DNA of 64,000 nt from Pedobacter alluvionis (GTDB lineage: Bacteria > Bacteroidota > Bacteroidia > Sphingobacteriales > Sphingobacteriaceae), in assembly GCF_003664035.1 (NCBI RefSeq), contig NZ_RCCK01000015.1, forward strand, positions 186,001 to 250,000. The letters run 5' to 3'. Each line of letters opens with the position of its first letter. Position 1 is the stretch's first letter. Positions 25,055-33,759 of this stretch are shown here, one piece after another. The notes beneath the pieces are model-generated. The model ran no database searches, was not told where the DNA came from, and saw only the letters and a list, made by a program, of their open reading frames with translations. A program made the position numbers and the translations under genes.

Positions 25055-28000
25055 TTAATGATGTGCCGGTTTATACTGTATGTGTTCATCTGCATCAGGT
25101 TGTCCATCTTCTTCGTGTGCCTTTACCGGTTTGATGAATTTATAATAAAGCACCGGAACAATGAAAAGCGTCATGACCATAGAAACGATCACACCGACAG
25201 CCAGCACACTGCCAAGTGGTGCCCACATTGGTGATTGGCTTGCGATCATCGGTATAAGGCCAATGGCAGCAGCAGAAGAGGTAAGGAAGATTGGGCGCAT
25301 TCTTCTTTTTGCAGCAGATAAGGCAGCGGCCTTTATTGTATAACCATGTTCAAGTATGAGCTCATCTGTATAATCCACCAGAATAATACCGTTGCGGACC
25401 ACGATACCCATCAGGCTGATGATTCCCATGAATGCAAAGAAGCCCATAGAGTTGCCCGTTAGATACAGTCCCAGCATGGCACCCAAAAGACTCAGCGGAA
25501 AGGTGGAAAGTACGATTAGTACTTTGCCCATGCTCTTGAACTGGAATAATAGCACCAGAAAGATCATGATCAGACTGATCATAAGGGAGGTACCCATATC
25601 AGGTCCACTCTCCTGGGAGGCTTCGTCTTCTCCACCATAACTGATCCTGATGCCTTCGGGCAGCTTCAATTTGTCTATTTGAGGACGTATTGACGCGATA
25701 ATGGCACTGGCCTTTACACCCATCTGTGATTCTGAGGAAACAGTAAGGGTACGCAGCCCATTTCGGTGAGCAATAGCACCGGTGTGCCAGGATGGCTGAA
25801 GGTCAACTACCTCTTTCAGTGGTATCTTGGTATTGTATCTGGAGGTGAGGCTCAACTGTTCCAGAGAGCCAAAGTCCGATCTGTTGCTGGCATCCAGTCG
25901 CAGTAGTATATCTACAGGTTTGTCTCCTTCCCATAATCTGGATACCGGGTAACCGTTTATTTCGGCACCCAGGGTTTGGGTAATCAGCGCCTTACTGATG
26001 CCGAGCCTGCTAGCCTGGTCTTCCTTGATGCGCGCATTGATACCGAAATAGTCACGTTGGTAATCTGTCCTGATCCAGTTTGTACCCTTAGCGTTGGATA
26101 GGATGGCCTTGACCTGAAGTGCAACTTTTTTCTGGTCGGCCAAATCCTCACCGATGATACGTATCTCGACTGGTGCCGGCTGTTCTTTGATCGATAACTG
26201 GCGTACGCGCACATAACCATTCGGCAGGAAGTTCCCGAATTTCCTGAGATATTCTTTGATCATCTCTTCAGTTGCATCTTCACTTACCGTATTGATGAAG
26301 ATCTGCGCATAGTTTTCTCTGGCTGGTTCCGGTGCATAGGTCGAATAGAAACGCGGCGAGGATGTGCCAATAAAACTTGCGGTCGTCACGATACGTTTAT
26401 CCCCCTTTATAGCAGCCTCAACCTTTTGGACCGCTTTCTCCGTTTCAAGGACACTGGTTCCATTCTGCATCCATAATTCGAGGTTGAACTGGTTCCTTTC
26501 TACGATGGGAAAGAACTCGGTTTGTACATGTCCACCGATAAAGAAAGCAAGGAAGACTGAAAGAACCCCTGCTGTCAGCGTACTTTTTGGCCAGTACATA
26601 CAGAATTCCACGGCCTTGTTATATCCGTCTTGTAAACGATCCAGTATATTCTTTTTTAAAGGACGTTCACTCATCTTGTGTTTGAGCCCCTTCTTCAAAA
26701 AGATATAACACAGGTAAGGAGTCAGGAAAATTGCCACCAAAAATGACGCGGTTAGTGCTACACCGATGGCAACAGGCAGTGCCTGGATGAATTCTTTCGA
26801 CATGCCATGCAGGCAGATCGCTAGCGGGGCAAAGGCAAAGATAATGGCCGCCGTGGCTGTAAATACGGGCACCATTAACTGGGTAGCACTTTGCCAGGCA
26901 GCTGTCCATGAAGCTACACCCTCATCAAGCTTTTCGATATAATTATCTACAATAACGATGGCATCGTCTACAACCATACCCAGTACAATAATTAATGCTG
27001 CAAGCGTAACCTGGTGTAGTTCAATGCCGATTATGTTAAGCACAGCAAATGTAATCGCTATAGAAACAGGTGCCGCAATGGCAGAGATCGCGGCAACACG
27101 TAGTGGCAGCAGCAGCATTACAACCAATATCACGGATAGGATGGCGATGCCAAACTCCAACATGAAATGGCCAAGGCGCTCTTTGACCACCGTAGGCTGG
27201 TCCACAATTGTCTTTACACTGACATCACCAGGAAGGTTGCTTCTTATTTCAGCGACCTTTTGCTCCAGTTGCTTCCCCAGTTCCACGATGTTGCTTCCAG
27301 GCTGCATTTCCACAGTCAGCATCATCACATCGTTGTTGCCAACTTTGATCTTGTTTTTGAGTTCCTCATAACGGCGTTCGATCCTGGCTACATCTTTTAG
27401 CCTTACCACGATTCCCGCAGGTGTACTGTATATGATCTGGTCGCCGATAGCAGTTTCGTTTTTGAAACGACTGCCTGCAAAAATAGGTATCTTGCTCGCT
27501 TCCAGGGTAAGGTCGCCAGTAACCTGGGTCACATTTTGCGCCTGTAAAACCGTTGCTATAGTATGCAGGTCAAAACCATACTGCCGTAACTTTTCATCCT
27601 GTACCGTGATGTATATCTGTTGCCGCTGTCCGCCATAACGTTTGATCTTGGACACTGCCGGTATCGTTTTGATACCATCCTCCAACCGGTCAAGATATTT
27701 TTCAATATCGGCATAAGAGCGCCCTGGGGCAGTGACGGTTATCATCTGGGCGACCACATCTCCAAAATCACTGTTGACTATGGGACCAAGTACCCCCTCG
27801 GGTAGTACGCCCCTCATATTCATGTTGAGGCCATGCTGCAAGGTACTCCAGAACTTTTTAGTGTCTTTTACATTGTCGTTCAACTCCGCGGTAATGATCA
27901 CCTGACCTTCCTTCGTTTCAGACTTGGTCTTACTTTTTCTGATTTCCTCGAAACTAAAAAGATATTGCTCTATTTTGTTGGTCACTTCTTTCTCCATCTG

Positions 28001-28186
28001 GATCTCATCTGCTCCAGGGTAGGCAGCTATGACAAGCGCTTGCCGGACAGTAATCCTGGGATCTTCGCTACGGGGCATGGTAAATAGGGCAATGACACCT
28101 GCCATAACCAGTATTGCTGTTATTGCTAACGTTATCTGAGGATAACGCATAGCCGCCTCGATAACATTTATTCTTCTTTTCTTCAT
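25055..28186 (-). CDS. RND-family efflux pump permease (HAE1/AcrB-like)
   Basis: A 1043-aa inner-membrane proton-driven transporter. It has the RND layout: one TM helix at about 15-33, a large periplasmic porter loop, TM2-7 from about 340, a second TM helix near 530, a second porter loop and TM9-12 to about 1010. The proton-relay motif in TM4 is GMVVDDAIVIVDN with the paired Asp. PRSEDPRITVRQALVIAAYPGA near the start and the conserved KTKSET segment are typical of the hydrophobe/cation RND group found in Bacteroidota rather than of CzcA metal pumps. The export substrate (drug, bile-type compound, solvent) is not decided by sequence. Middle gene of adaptor-pump-TolC. Confidence 0.94.
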   Translation of the reverse strand: MKKRRINVIEAAMRYPQITLAITAILVMAGVIALFTMPRSEDPRITVRQALVIAAYPGADEIQMEKEVTNKIEQYLFSFEEIRKSKTKSETKEGQVIITAELNDNVKDTKKFWSTLQHGLNMNMRGVLPEGVLGPIVNSDFGDVVAQMITVTAPGRSYADIEKYLDRLEDGIKTIPAVSKIKRYGGQRQQIYITVQDEKLRQYGFDLHTIATVLQAQNVTQVTGDLTLEASKIPIFAGSRFKNETAIGDQIIYSTPAGIVVRLKDVARIERRYEELKNKIKVGNNDVMMLTVEMQPGSNIVELGKQLEQKVAEIRSNLPGDVSVKTIVDQPTVVKERLGHFMLEFGIAILSVILVVMLLLPLRVAAISAIAAPVSIAITFAVLNIIGIELHQVTLAALIIVLGMVVDDAIVIVDNYIEKLDEGVASWTAAWQSATQLMVPVFTATAAIIFAFAPLAICLHGMSKEFIQALPVAIGVALTASFLVAIFLTPYLCYIFLKKGLKHKMSERPLKKNILDRLQDGYNKAVEFCMYWPKSTLTAGVLSVFLAFFIGGHVQTEFFPIVERNQFNLELWMQNGTSVLETEKAVQKVEAAIKGDKRIVTTASFIGTSSPRFYSTYAPEPARENYAQIFINTVSEDATEEMIKEYLRKFGNFLPNGYVRVRQLSIKEQPAPVEIRIIGEDLADQKKVALQVKAILSNAKGTNWIRTDYQRDYFGINARIKEDQASRLGISKALITQTLGAEINGYPVSRLWEGDKPVDILLRLDASNRSDFGSLEQLSLTSRYNTKIPLKEVVDLQPSWHTGAIAHRNGLRTLTVSSESQMGVKASAIIASIRPQIDKLKLPEGIRISYGGEDEASQESGPDMGTSLMISLIMIFLVLLFQFKSMGKVLIVLSTFPLSLLGAMLGLYLTGNSMGFFAFMGIISLMGIVVRNGIILVDYTDELILEHGYTIKAAALSAAKRRMRPIFLTSSAAAIGLIPMIASQSPMWAPLGSVLAVGVIVSMVMTLFIVPVLYYKFIKPVKAHEEDGQPDADEHIQYKPAHH

Positions 28187-28245
28187 TTTAATGAGCTACA
28201 ATTGATGTGAACTGGTGAATATGTCCTTGTTGTATCCGATAATTT

Positions 28246-29277
28246 TTAAAGGTCAACTTTCTGGCCGTCTTTGATATTGTCCTGACCTGACACGATGATA
28301 CGATCGCCGGCCTGAAGCCCGTTGGTCACCAGAATGGAACGATCTGATAATCCCCCTGTGCCGATACGTTTACGGATCGCCCTGTTCTGGCCGTTCACTG
28401 TGAAAACATAGGCAAGGTTGTCGGCGTCGTGTACAACTGATTCTATTGGGATGGTAATTGCGTTGGTCTTGCGGGAAGTGCCGATACTGATATCAGCAAT
28501 CATTCCCGGCAACAATGTGCCCTTTGGATTATCAAGCCTTATCTTGACGGAAAAGGTTTTTGATGCTGGATCTGCAAGCGGATTGATGATGGTGATACTA
28601 CCGTTGAGCTGCTGGTTCAGTGTCGGGATAGTAATCTTTGCGGTCATCCCGTTTTTCATTGCACCCACTTCGCTTTCCGGTACGGAAATCCTCGCATAGA
28701 CCTGATCCGTCCTGACAATAGTAAACGCTGGGACACCCGGTGCGGCAGCGCTCCCTTTTTCGATCATTTTTGCTGCGATGATACCGGTCATAGGTGAATA
28801 GAGCCTGCTGTCGGCAATATGCTTTTCGTTTATCCCTTTGTTGGCCTTAGCCTGGGCTAGTCTGGTCTTGATATCCATATAGTCCTTTTCCGGAAGGCTG
28901 CCTTTTTTATATAGCTCATCGAACCTTCTGTATAGATCTTCGGTCTGTTCAAGGCCAGCTTTAGCTATGGATAACGCGTAGGTATATTCCGTAGCATCAA
29001 TACCGGCCAACAGCTGGCCTTTAAGTACGTGCTGTCCTTCGTTTACCATGATTCGGTTGACGGTTCCGGCTACAGAAAAGCCAACCTGAGCGGTGTTGTC
29101 TGGTTCGATTGTTCCCGAATAGCTTAGCGTTTGCTGGCTGCCGATTGAAGCTACAGTCTTGACTGTTACTTTGGCAGGGATTGTCGTTTGCTTTAACTCG
29201 TTTTTTTGTGTACAACCAAATAGAGTAATCAGTCCGGCAGACAACATCCCCAGGCAGGCATGGTTTGTAATTTTCAT
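28246..29277 (-). CDS. RND efflux periplasmic adaptor (membrane fusion) lipoprotein
   Basis: A 343-aa adaptor linking the RND pump to the TolC channel. Lipoprotein signal with lipobox LFGC (Cys22). The lipoyl half-motifs are VGFSVAGTVNRIMVNEGQHVLKGQLLAGID and YSPMTGIIAAKMIEKGSAAAPG, each cut by the helical hairpin (YALSIAKAGLEQTEDLYRRF). The beta-barrel part follows (AKITIPTLNQQLNGSI, SVKIRLDNPKGTLLPGM) and the C-terminal VTNGLQAGDRIIVSGQDNIKDG is the usual membrane-proximal end. First gene of the operon; the gap to the pump gene is 59 bases. Confidence 0.94.
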   Translation of the reverse strand: MKITNHACLGMLSAGLITLFGCTQKNELKQTTIPAKVTVKTVASIGSQQTLSYSGTIEPDNTAQVGFSVAGTVNRIMVNEGQHVLKGQLLAGIDATEYTYALSIAKAGLEQTEDLYRRFDELYKKGSLPEKDYMDIKTRLAQAKANKGINEKHIADSRLYSPMTGIIAAKMIEKGSAAAPGVPAFTIVRTDQVYARISVPESEVGAMKNGMTAKITIPTLNQQLNGSITIINPLADPASKTFSVKIRLDNPKGTLLPGMIADISIGTSRKTNAITIPIESVVHDADNLAYVFTVNGQNRAIRKRIGTGGLSDRSILVTNGLQAGDRIIVSGQDNIKDGQKVDL

Positions 29278-29633
29278 TTTGTGATTTGATTAATTAAAAT
29301 TTTATAGCAGATTTTCATCCCGGCAATCAAGTATTGTTAAGCTTTGCAGGGGAAGCGGGTTTAAAAAAAATGCTGTTTTGACCCGGGCAAAGGTCATGTT
29401 TGATTTTGTAAGATTTGGTGATAATCACGGGCATTCTATGGACGAATCACGTTTTTTTTATACCTGGTGGAGATAAGGATTACACATCAGGGAGTATAAA
29501 TCATAGGTATGACAGGGTTTCAGTCGACTGGGAAGGGAGGGAGAATTAGGTTGGGTGCGGTAAAGAAGCATACGGACGACCGACAGATTTTGGATCGTCT
29601 GGTATAATGAATAAATAACAAAATCGAAAAAAC
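29278..29633. other. Divergent promoter region between the RND operon and an AraC gene
   Basis: No gene seen. AT-rich sequence follows the adaptor start (TTTGATTAATTAAAATTTTATAG). The central part is mixed and includes the purine-rich GGGAAGGGAGGGAGAAT. It should contain operators for both directions, but no clear inverted operator was identified. Confidence 0.35.
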
Positions 29634-29641
29634 TATCTTTG
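29634..29641 (+). promoter_or_regulatory. Putative -7 box for the AraC gene at 29658
   Basis: TATCTTTG, 16 bases before the chosen ATG. It matches TAnnTTTG and supports the ATG over the GTG at 29646. Confidence 0.5.
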
Positions 29642-29657
29642 TGTAGTGATTAGAAAA

Positions 29658-30518
29658 ATGAGTAAAAAGACAACATCCATCCCTGTACATTCTTTGCCCA
29701 AAGAATATCAGGAAGATTTTGTTTTTAAACAAGTAACGCCTGACGATTTAAATGCCCTTAATGAAACAGAACATGCACACAGGCACGATTATCATATCTT
29801 TTCGTTAGTACGAACAGGAACTTTCCATATTGAAATCGATTTTGAGCAGTATCAAATACAAGCACCTGCGGTACTTTACATTCATCCCAGCCAGATTCAT
29901 CGCATCATAAAGATTGAAAAAGCGGACGTTTTTCTTCTTGGAATGAATAGTGAGAACCTGAATCCCGATTATTTAAGAAAATTGGAACAAGTTATTCTAC
30001 ATGCAAGGTCATTGCCGGTAAAATCCGCTATTTATACAATTTTAGACCAAACCCTCATCTTATGTGCAAGCCTTTTTGAACGGAAAACAGACAAATTATA
30101 TGCTTCCGTACTAAAAGATTGCTTTAATGCTTTTGTAGGTTTGATAGTTTCACAGTATCTGGAGCAAATAGAGGGTACAGACAACCTTTCACGTTATGAC
30201 ATCCTTACCAAAAAATTTAAACTATTATTGGAACGAGATTTTATCCTGATTAAACAACCCTCGGATTATGCTGACGCCCTGAATATCTCTACATCTTACC
30301 TTAATGAATGCGTCCGCAATGCCACAGGATTACCCGTTTCCCATCATATCCATCAACGCATCATTTTAGAGGCCAAACGATTACTTTATTATTCCGATAA
30401 ATCGGTTAAAGAAATCGCGGCCGAATTGGGTTACGACGATTACCCCTACTTTTGCCGGATTTTTGCTAAGATAACAGGAACAACGGCTTTGGCCTTTCGA
30501 AACAAAATAACTCATTAG
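29658..30518 (+). CDS. AraC-family transcriptional regulator (divergent from the RND operon)
   Basis: A 286-aa regulator. N-terminal cupin-like domain with HAHRHDYHIFSLVRTGTFHIE and YIHPSQIHRI; C-terminal AraC domain with ALNISTSYLNECVRNATG and KSVKEIAAELGYDDYPYFCRIFAKITG. MSKKTTSIPV at 29658 is the preferred start given the -7 box and short leader. Being divergent from the adaptor gene with a 380-base shared region, it is the best candidate for the local regulator of the efflux operon. It is a more distant relative of the two other AraC proteins in the island, which resemble each other. Confidence 0.9.
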   Translation: MSKKTTSIPVHSLPKEYQEDFVFKQVTPDDLNALNETEHAHRHDYHIFSLVRTGTFHIEIDFEQYQIQAPAVLYIHPSQIHRIIKIEKADVFLLGMNSENLNPDYLRKLEQVILHARSLPVKSAIYTILDQTLILCASLFERKTDKLYASVLKDCFNAFVGLIVSQYLEQIEGTDNLSRYDILTKKFKLLLERDFILIKQPSDYADALNISTSYLNECVRNATGLPVSHHIHQRIILEAKRLLYYSDKSVKEIAAELGYDDYPYFCRIFAKITGTTALAFRNKITH

Positions 30519-30617
30519 GGAATAAATAGCGTTCTCCACAATATACATTTTGTGCAAAACCGCTATTCGTCCAATACAAACACCGTTTCGTCTATCTTTC
30601 ACTATTTATATTCATTC

Positions 30618-30625
30618 TAAATTTG
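30618..30625 (+). promoter_or_regulatory. Putative -7 box for the 30650-33521 operon
   Basis: TAAATTTG fits TAnnTTTG; it lies 24 bases before the ATG at 30650. Confidence 0.45.
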
Positions 30626-30649
30626 TAATCAGTTAGAGATTATAAAATT

Positions 30650-31072
30650 ATGATTATAGACGATTCAAAATTCCCGGTTGTTTTTGTGAACTTTCAGCAC
30701 AGCCACTCAGTAGATGAAGCCCATGGCCACGAGGGTGGCATTGCGGCATTTACCCGCCTTTTCGAGCGGAAAAAACCTTTTGTGATGATCAGCACCGGTG
30801 AGACACCCGAAGAAAAGCACAAACCTTCACGGGAGGAAACCAAACAGGTAAATGCCTGGAGGAAAATCCATAAGGAAGACCTCAAATATACAAAGGCGAC
30901 CATACAGGTTGAGCCGAGCATAGTAAAGCGTATGGGTATGAGACTTTTTTCAAATGTATATGAGAAATTTTGGAGAAATCCACTTCTTTTTGCCGAAACA
31001 AAAGCAAAAGCAATTGAAAAGGCCGAACAAATACTAAGGGAAGTTTCTACCGGCAAATCGGAAGCAATATAA
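30650..31072 (+). CDS. Hypothetical protein (140 aa), possibly STAS/SpoIIAA-like fold
   Basis: A soluble protein, no signal peptide. It opens with a strand-like MIIDDSKFPVVFVNF, has FERKKPFVMISTGETPEEKHKPSREE in the middle and a helical C-terminus (KAKAIEKAEQILREV). This order (D-D-S/R-x-P-hydrophobic start, a loop ending in a K/R-rich helix, then a W-P/N-P segment) recalls a widespread small-protein family in Proteobacteria of unknown role; that resemblance is from memory. It is the first gene of a probable four-gene operon with an AraC regulator, a CDF exporter and a Fur-family regulator. Confidence 0.65.
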   Translation: MIIDDSKFPVVFVNFQHSHSVDEAHGHEGGIAAFTRLFERKKPFVMISTGETPEEKHKPSREETKQVNAWRKIHKEDLKYTKATIQVEPSIVKRMGMRLFSNVYEKFWRNPLLFAETKAKAIEKAEQILREVSTGKSEAI

Positions 31073-31173
31073 CTTTTGTTTAAATGGAAAGAGCAGCAAA
31101 ATGGGTACCCAATGCGATGAAGACTTTTATGATTTCCTAAATGCCAGTGAGGACGATAACGAAGGAATTGAAG

Positions 31174-32040
31174 ATGAAAAATTCACCAACTATACCGAAA
31201 CACGATCATGACCGCATTGGCATCCGAATAGAACCAATAGACGACAGTATCATTAATACACCCTCAGATTTCCATCAACCGCACCGGCATGAACATTATA
31301 TTTGCATTCTGGTAGAAAAGGGTTCTATAGAGAACTCAGTTGATTTCAGAAAAACCATTGTCCGTAAAAACTCGCTCTTCGTTTCCTATCCCGGACAGGT
31401 ACACCAGTTGGTAAAATCAACGGGTGTTACGGGCTGGGTGCTTGCTATAGACAACAAGCTCGTGGACGATACCGTAAGTTCAATATTGCAACAATCGCTT
31501 TCAGAAGTCATCAACCTGGAGCTAGGGCCCGGAGAATCGAGATGGTTTAAAAACATCCTGGGATTAATAGCAGGTACTGCTTCAAAAGACCTTGGTATGG
31601 TCATTAATTCTCAGGCACAGGTCACGCTGGCAACTGCTTTTATACAGCAGGTGGCTTTCGTTTACCAGGGAAGGGAACAGCGCTTTACGTTACATCATTC
31701 CGCAAACAGCATCTATATTGCCAAAAAGTTTAAACAGGTGCTGAAACAACAATTCAAGGCATTAAAGCGTCCCGGCGACTATGCCGAAATTTTGAACCTT
31801 TCGGTAAGCCACCTGAATGACACGGTAAAAGCTGTGACAGGTTTTTCGTTGACCTACCTTATACAGCAGGAAGTGCTACGGGAGGCACAACGGTTATTAT
31901 ACCATTCCCATTTCAGCGTAAAAGAAATAGCGGTTTCGCTGGGATATGAGGATTATAAGTATTTCAACCGCCTGTTCGGCAAGGTTGCCGGGATTTCGCC
32001 CGGAGCCTTTCGGAAACAGGAAATAAATAGGACAAAATAG
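31174..32040 (+). CDS. AraC-family transcriptional regulator (paralogue of 22552-23415)
   Basis: A 288-aa regulator. The ATG at 31174 is preferred: AAGGAA stands at a good distance before it, and the protein then aligns end-to-end with the AraC protein at 22552-23415. Shared features include IEPxDDS near the start, PHRHEHYICILVEKGSIE, VSYPGQVHQLV, a GWVL strand, and the DNA-binding domain LNLSVSHLNDTVKAVTGFSLTYLI plus FSVKEIAVSLGYEDYKYFNRLFGK. It is 12 bases from the CDF gene, so it may respond to metal stress or to a compound linked with it. Confidence 0.88.
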   Translation: MKNSPTIPKHDHDRIGIRIEPIDDSIINTPSDFHQPHRHEHYICILVEKGSIENSVDFRKTIVRKNSLFVSYPGQVHQLVKSTGVTGWVLAIDNKLVDDTVSSILQQSLSEVINLELGPGESRWFKNILGLIAGTASKDLGMVINSQAQVTLATAFIQQVAFVYQGREQRFTLHHSANSIYIAKKFKQVLKQQFKALKRPGDYAEILNLSVSHLNDTVKAVTGFSLTYLIQQEVLREAQRLLYHSHFSVKEIAVSLGYEDYKYFNRLFGKVAGISPGAFRKQEINRTK

Positions 32041-32052
32041 TAAATAAAAATC

Positions 32053-33012
32053 ATGAAAGAAACAGGACACAACCACGAGCATAGCCACAGTCACGAACAT
32101 GGACACGAAGACGGCCATCACCATCACGCAGGAGGCATGCATGTACACCCCATTGTTAAGAACATGCGTATTGCTTTACTGCTCAATGTGTCATTTACCA
32201 TCATTGAGTTTGTCGGGGGGATAATGACGAATTCGATGGCTATATTATCTGATGCTATCCACGACCTGGGCGATAGTATTGCCATCGTATGCTCATTGGT
32301 ACTGGAAAAGAAATCCACAGGCGGAAGAACCCAACTGTTCACTTACGGAAAAAGGAGACTTTCGGTACTGGCCGCATTTTTTACCTCTCTGATACTGATT
32401 GCAGGTTCGGTAGTTATCCTCACGCAGGCCATTCCCCGTTTCTTCCATCCGGAAAGCGTGAATACGGGGGGCGTATTATGGCTGGCGGTACTCGGTGTGA
32501 TATTCAACGGGCTGGCATTCTTCAGACTGTTCAAAGGGAAAAGCAAATCCGTTAACCAAAGAGCGGTAATGATGCATTTGATGGAAGATGCGCTGGGCTG
32601 GATTGTTGTACTGGTCGGCGGGTTTATCATGTATTTTACCTCCTGGATGTGGATAGACCCTTTATTGTCCGTAGGCGTAGCCGTCTTTATCCTCTACAAT
32701 GCAATACGAAACATCATGCAGACGCTAAAAATATTGTTGCAGGTAAAACCCGACAACTTTAACGACGAGGAAATAAAGGCCGCATTGCTTAAAATACCAG
32801 GTATAACCAATATACATGACCTGCATGCCTGGACAATGGACGGGGAGTACAATGTGCTGACTACTCATTTGGTACTAAATAGCGATGCTAATATGGAAGA
32901 CATGCGCAAGGTGAGAAACGAGGCATATCATTTACTTTCCCATTTAGAGATACATCATCCCACCCTACAATTTGAATTTGAGGGAGAATCATGTGCCTTG
33001 ATACACTGCTAA
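32053..33012 (+). CDS. Cation diffusion facilitator (CDF) family metal exporter
   Basis: A 319-aa inner-membrane metal/proton antiporter, most likely for zinc or cobalt. A His-rich N-terminal tail (about 14 His in residues 6-32) should bind metal. Six TM helices follow. The TM2 metal site is SDAIHDLGDS (D67, H70, D71, D74) and the TM5 site is HLMED (H175, D179), the H/D pattern of Zn-type CDFs. The C-terminal cytoplasmic domain has NIHDLHAWTMDGEYNVLTTHL, which holds the dimer metal sites. It lies between an AraC and a Fur-family gene with gaps of 12 and 11 bases, so co-regulation is likely. Confidence 0.94.
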   Translation: MKETGHNHEHSHSHEHGHEDGHHHHAGGMHVHPIVKNMRIALLLNVSFTIIEFVGGIMTNSMAILSDAIHDLGDSIAIVCSLVLEKKSTGGRTQLFTYGKRRLSVLAAFFTSLILIAGSVVILTQAIPRFFHPESVNTGGVLWLAVLGVIFNGLAFFRLFKGKSKSVNQRAVMMHLMEDALGWIVVLVGGFIMYFTSWMWIDPLLSVGVAVFILYNAIRNIMQTLKILLQVKPDNFNDEEIKAALLKIPGITNIHDLHAWTMDGEYNVLTTHLVLNSDANMEDMRKVRNEAYHLLSHLEIHHPTLQFEFEGESCALIHC

Positions 33013-33023
33013 AAATATATCGT

Positions 33024-33521
33024 ATGAATACAGGAGAAAAAACATTGGCAGAAATGAGTGAAATCCTTGAAGCATATTTAATCAAGAACAACTATCGGAA
33101 AACCCCCGAACGTTTTTCAATACTGGAAGCGATCTATTATTTCAACAAACGTTTTGATGCAGAAATACTCTACATCGACATGATAAACAAAAAATACAGG
33201 GTGAGTAGGGCAACCATATACAATACACTTGAAATCCTGGTTGCCTGTAACCTGATTGTGGAGTTGCATTTCAACAAAAATATGGCTGAATATGAACATG
33301 CTACACGAAAAGGGGAGCATTGCCACATCGTTTGCCTTGATTGCCATGAGGTAATGGATATTAATGAGGAGTTTCCCCGCTTAAGCGCTGAAGAAAAACA
33401 GGTACCCCGGTTTGGGTTTGAGATACAACAACAGGTACTTAATATTTTTGGCAAATGTATGAGCCATGCAAACGGCTTCTGCGATAAAAAAAGCAGAGAC
33501 CTGAAAATGCCTTTGGCATAG
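33024..33521 (+). CDS. Fur-family metal-responsive repressor
   Basis: A 165-aa DNA-binding metal sensor (Fur/Zur type). The ATG at 33024 is preferred over the upstream one, which overlaps the CDF gene. The N-terminal winged helix has YRKTPERFSILEAIYYF and the recognition helix VSRATIYNTLEILVAC. The dimer/metal part has GEHCHIVCLDCHEVMDI (H99, C100, H101, C104, C107) and a late C-x6-C in GKCMSHANGFC. The metal (Fe or Zn) cannot be fixed from sequence. It is followed by a siderophore-type TonB operon, which suggests iron control, and preceded by a Zn-type exporter, which suggests zinc. Confidence 0.92.
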   Translation: MNTGEKTLAEMSEILEAYLIKNNYRKTPERFSILEAIYYFNKRFDAEILYIDMINKKYRVSRATIYNTLEILVACNLIVELHFNKNMAEYEHATRKGEHCHIVCLDCHEVMDINEEFPRLSAEEKQVPRFGFEIQQQVLNIFGKCMSHANGFCDKKSRDLKMPLA

Positions 33522-33682
33522 TATAAATTGCTGTTTTTATCCACGCATCTTCCAAGGCCTTAAGAACCTTTATTTGCCCCTTTGTTGTTGTATCCCACGT
33601 TGTTTTTGCTTCCATAGGAAACAACTGCCATTTGTCCTACTTATCCCGTGATTGGTGAGATGAAAAAAGGAAAGTAGACCTA

Positions 33683-33690
33683 TATATTTG
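33683..33690 (+). promoter_or_regulatory. Putative -7 box for the TonB/siderophore operon
   Basis: TATATTTG, 69 bases before the ATG of the receptor gene, followed by AT-rich leader containing ATTAAGTCTAAATAAAT, where a Fur-type operator could lie. Confidence 0.45.
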
Positions 33691-33759
33691 CGTCGTATTT
33701 ATATTAAGTCTAAATAAATATAAAAAGCAATTGTAAAAACTTTACCATTTCTAATCATA

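Noticed and set aside
26958..27371. 137-codon plus-strand frame inside the RND pump gene
   Set aside because: Antisense to conserved pump sequence; low-complexity Ser/Thr/Ile composition typical of shadows.
31101..31211. 36-codon acidic frame (MGTQCDEDFYDFL...) overlapping the AraC start
   Set aside because: Too short and overlaps a better gene; no family resemblance. Could at most be a leader peptide.
33439..33624. 61-codon minus-strand frame after the Fur-family gene (MEAKTTWDTTTKG...)
   Set aside because: Its 3' half is antisense to the Fur-family gene; the first 30 residues look slightly protein-like but are too little to call.
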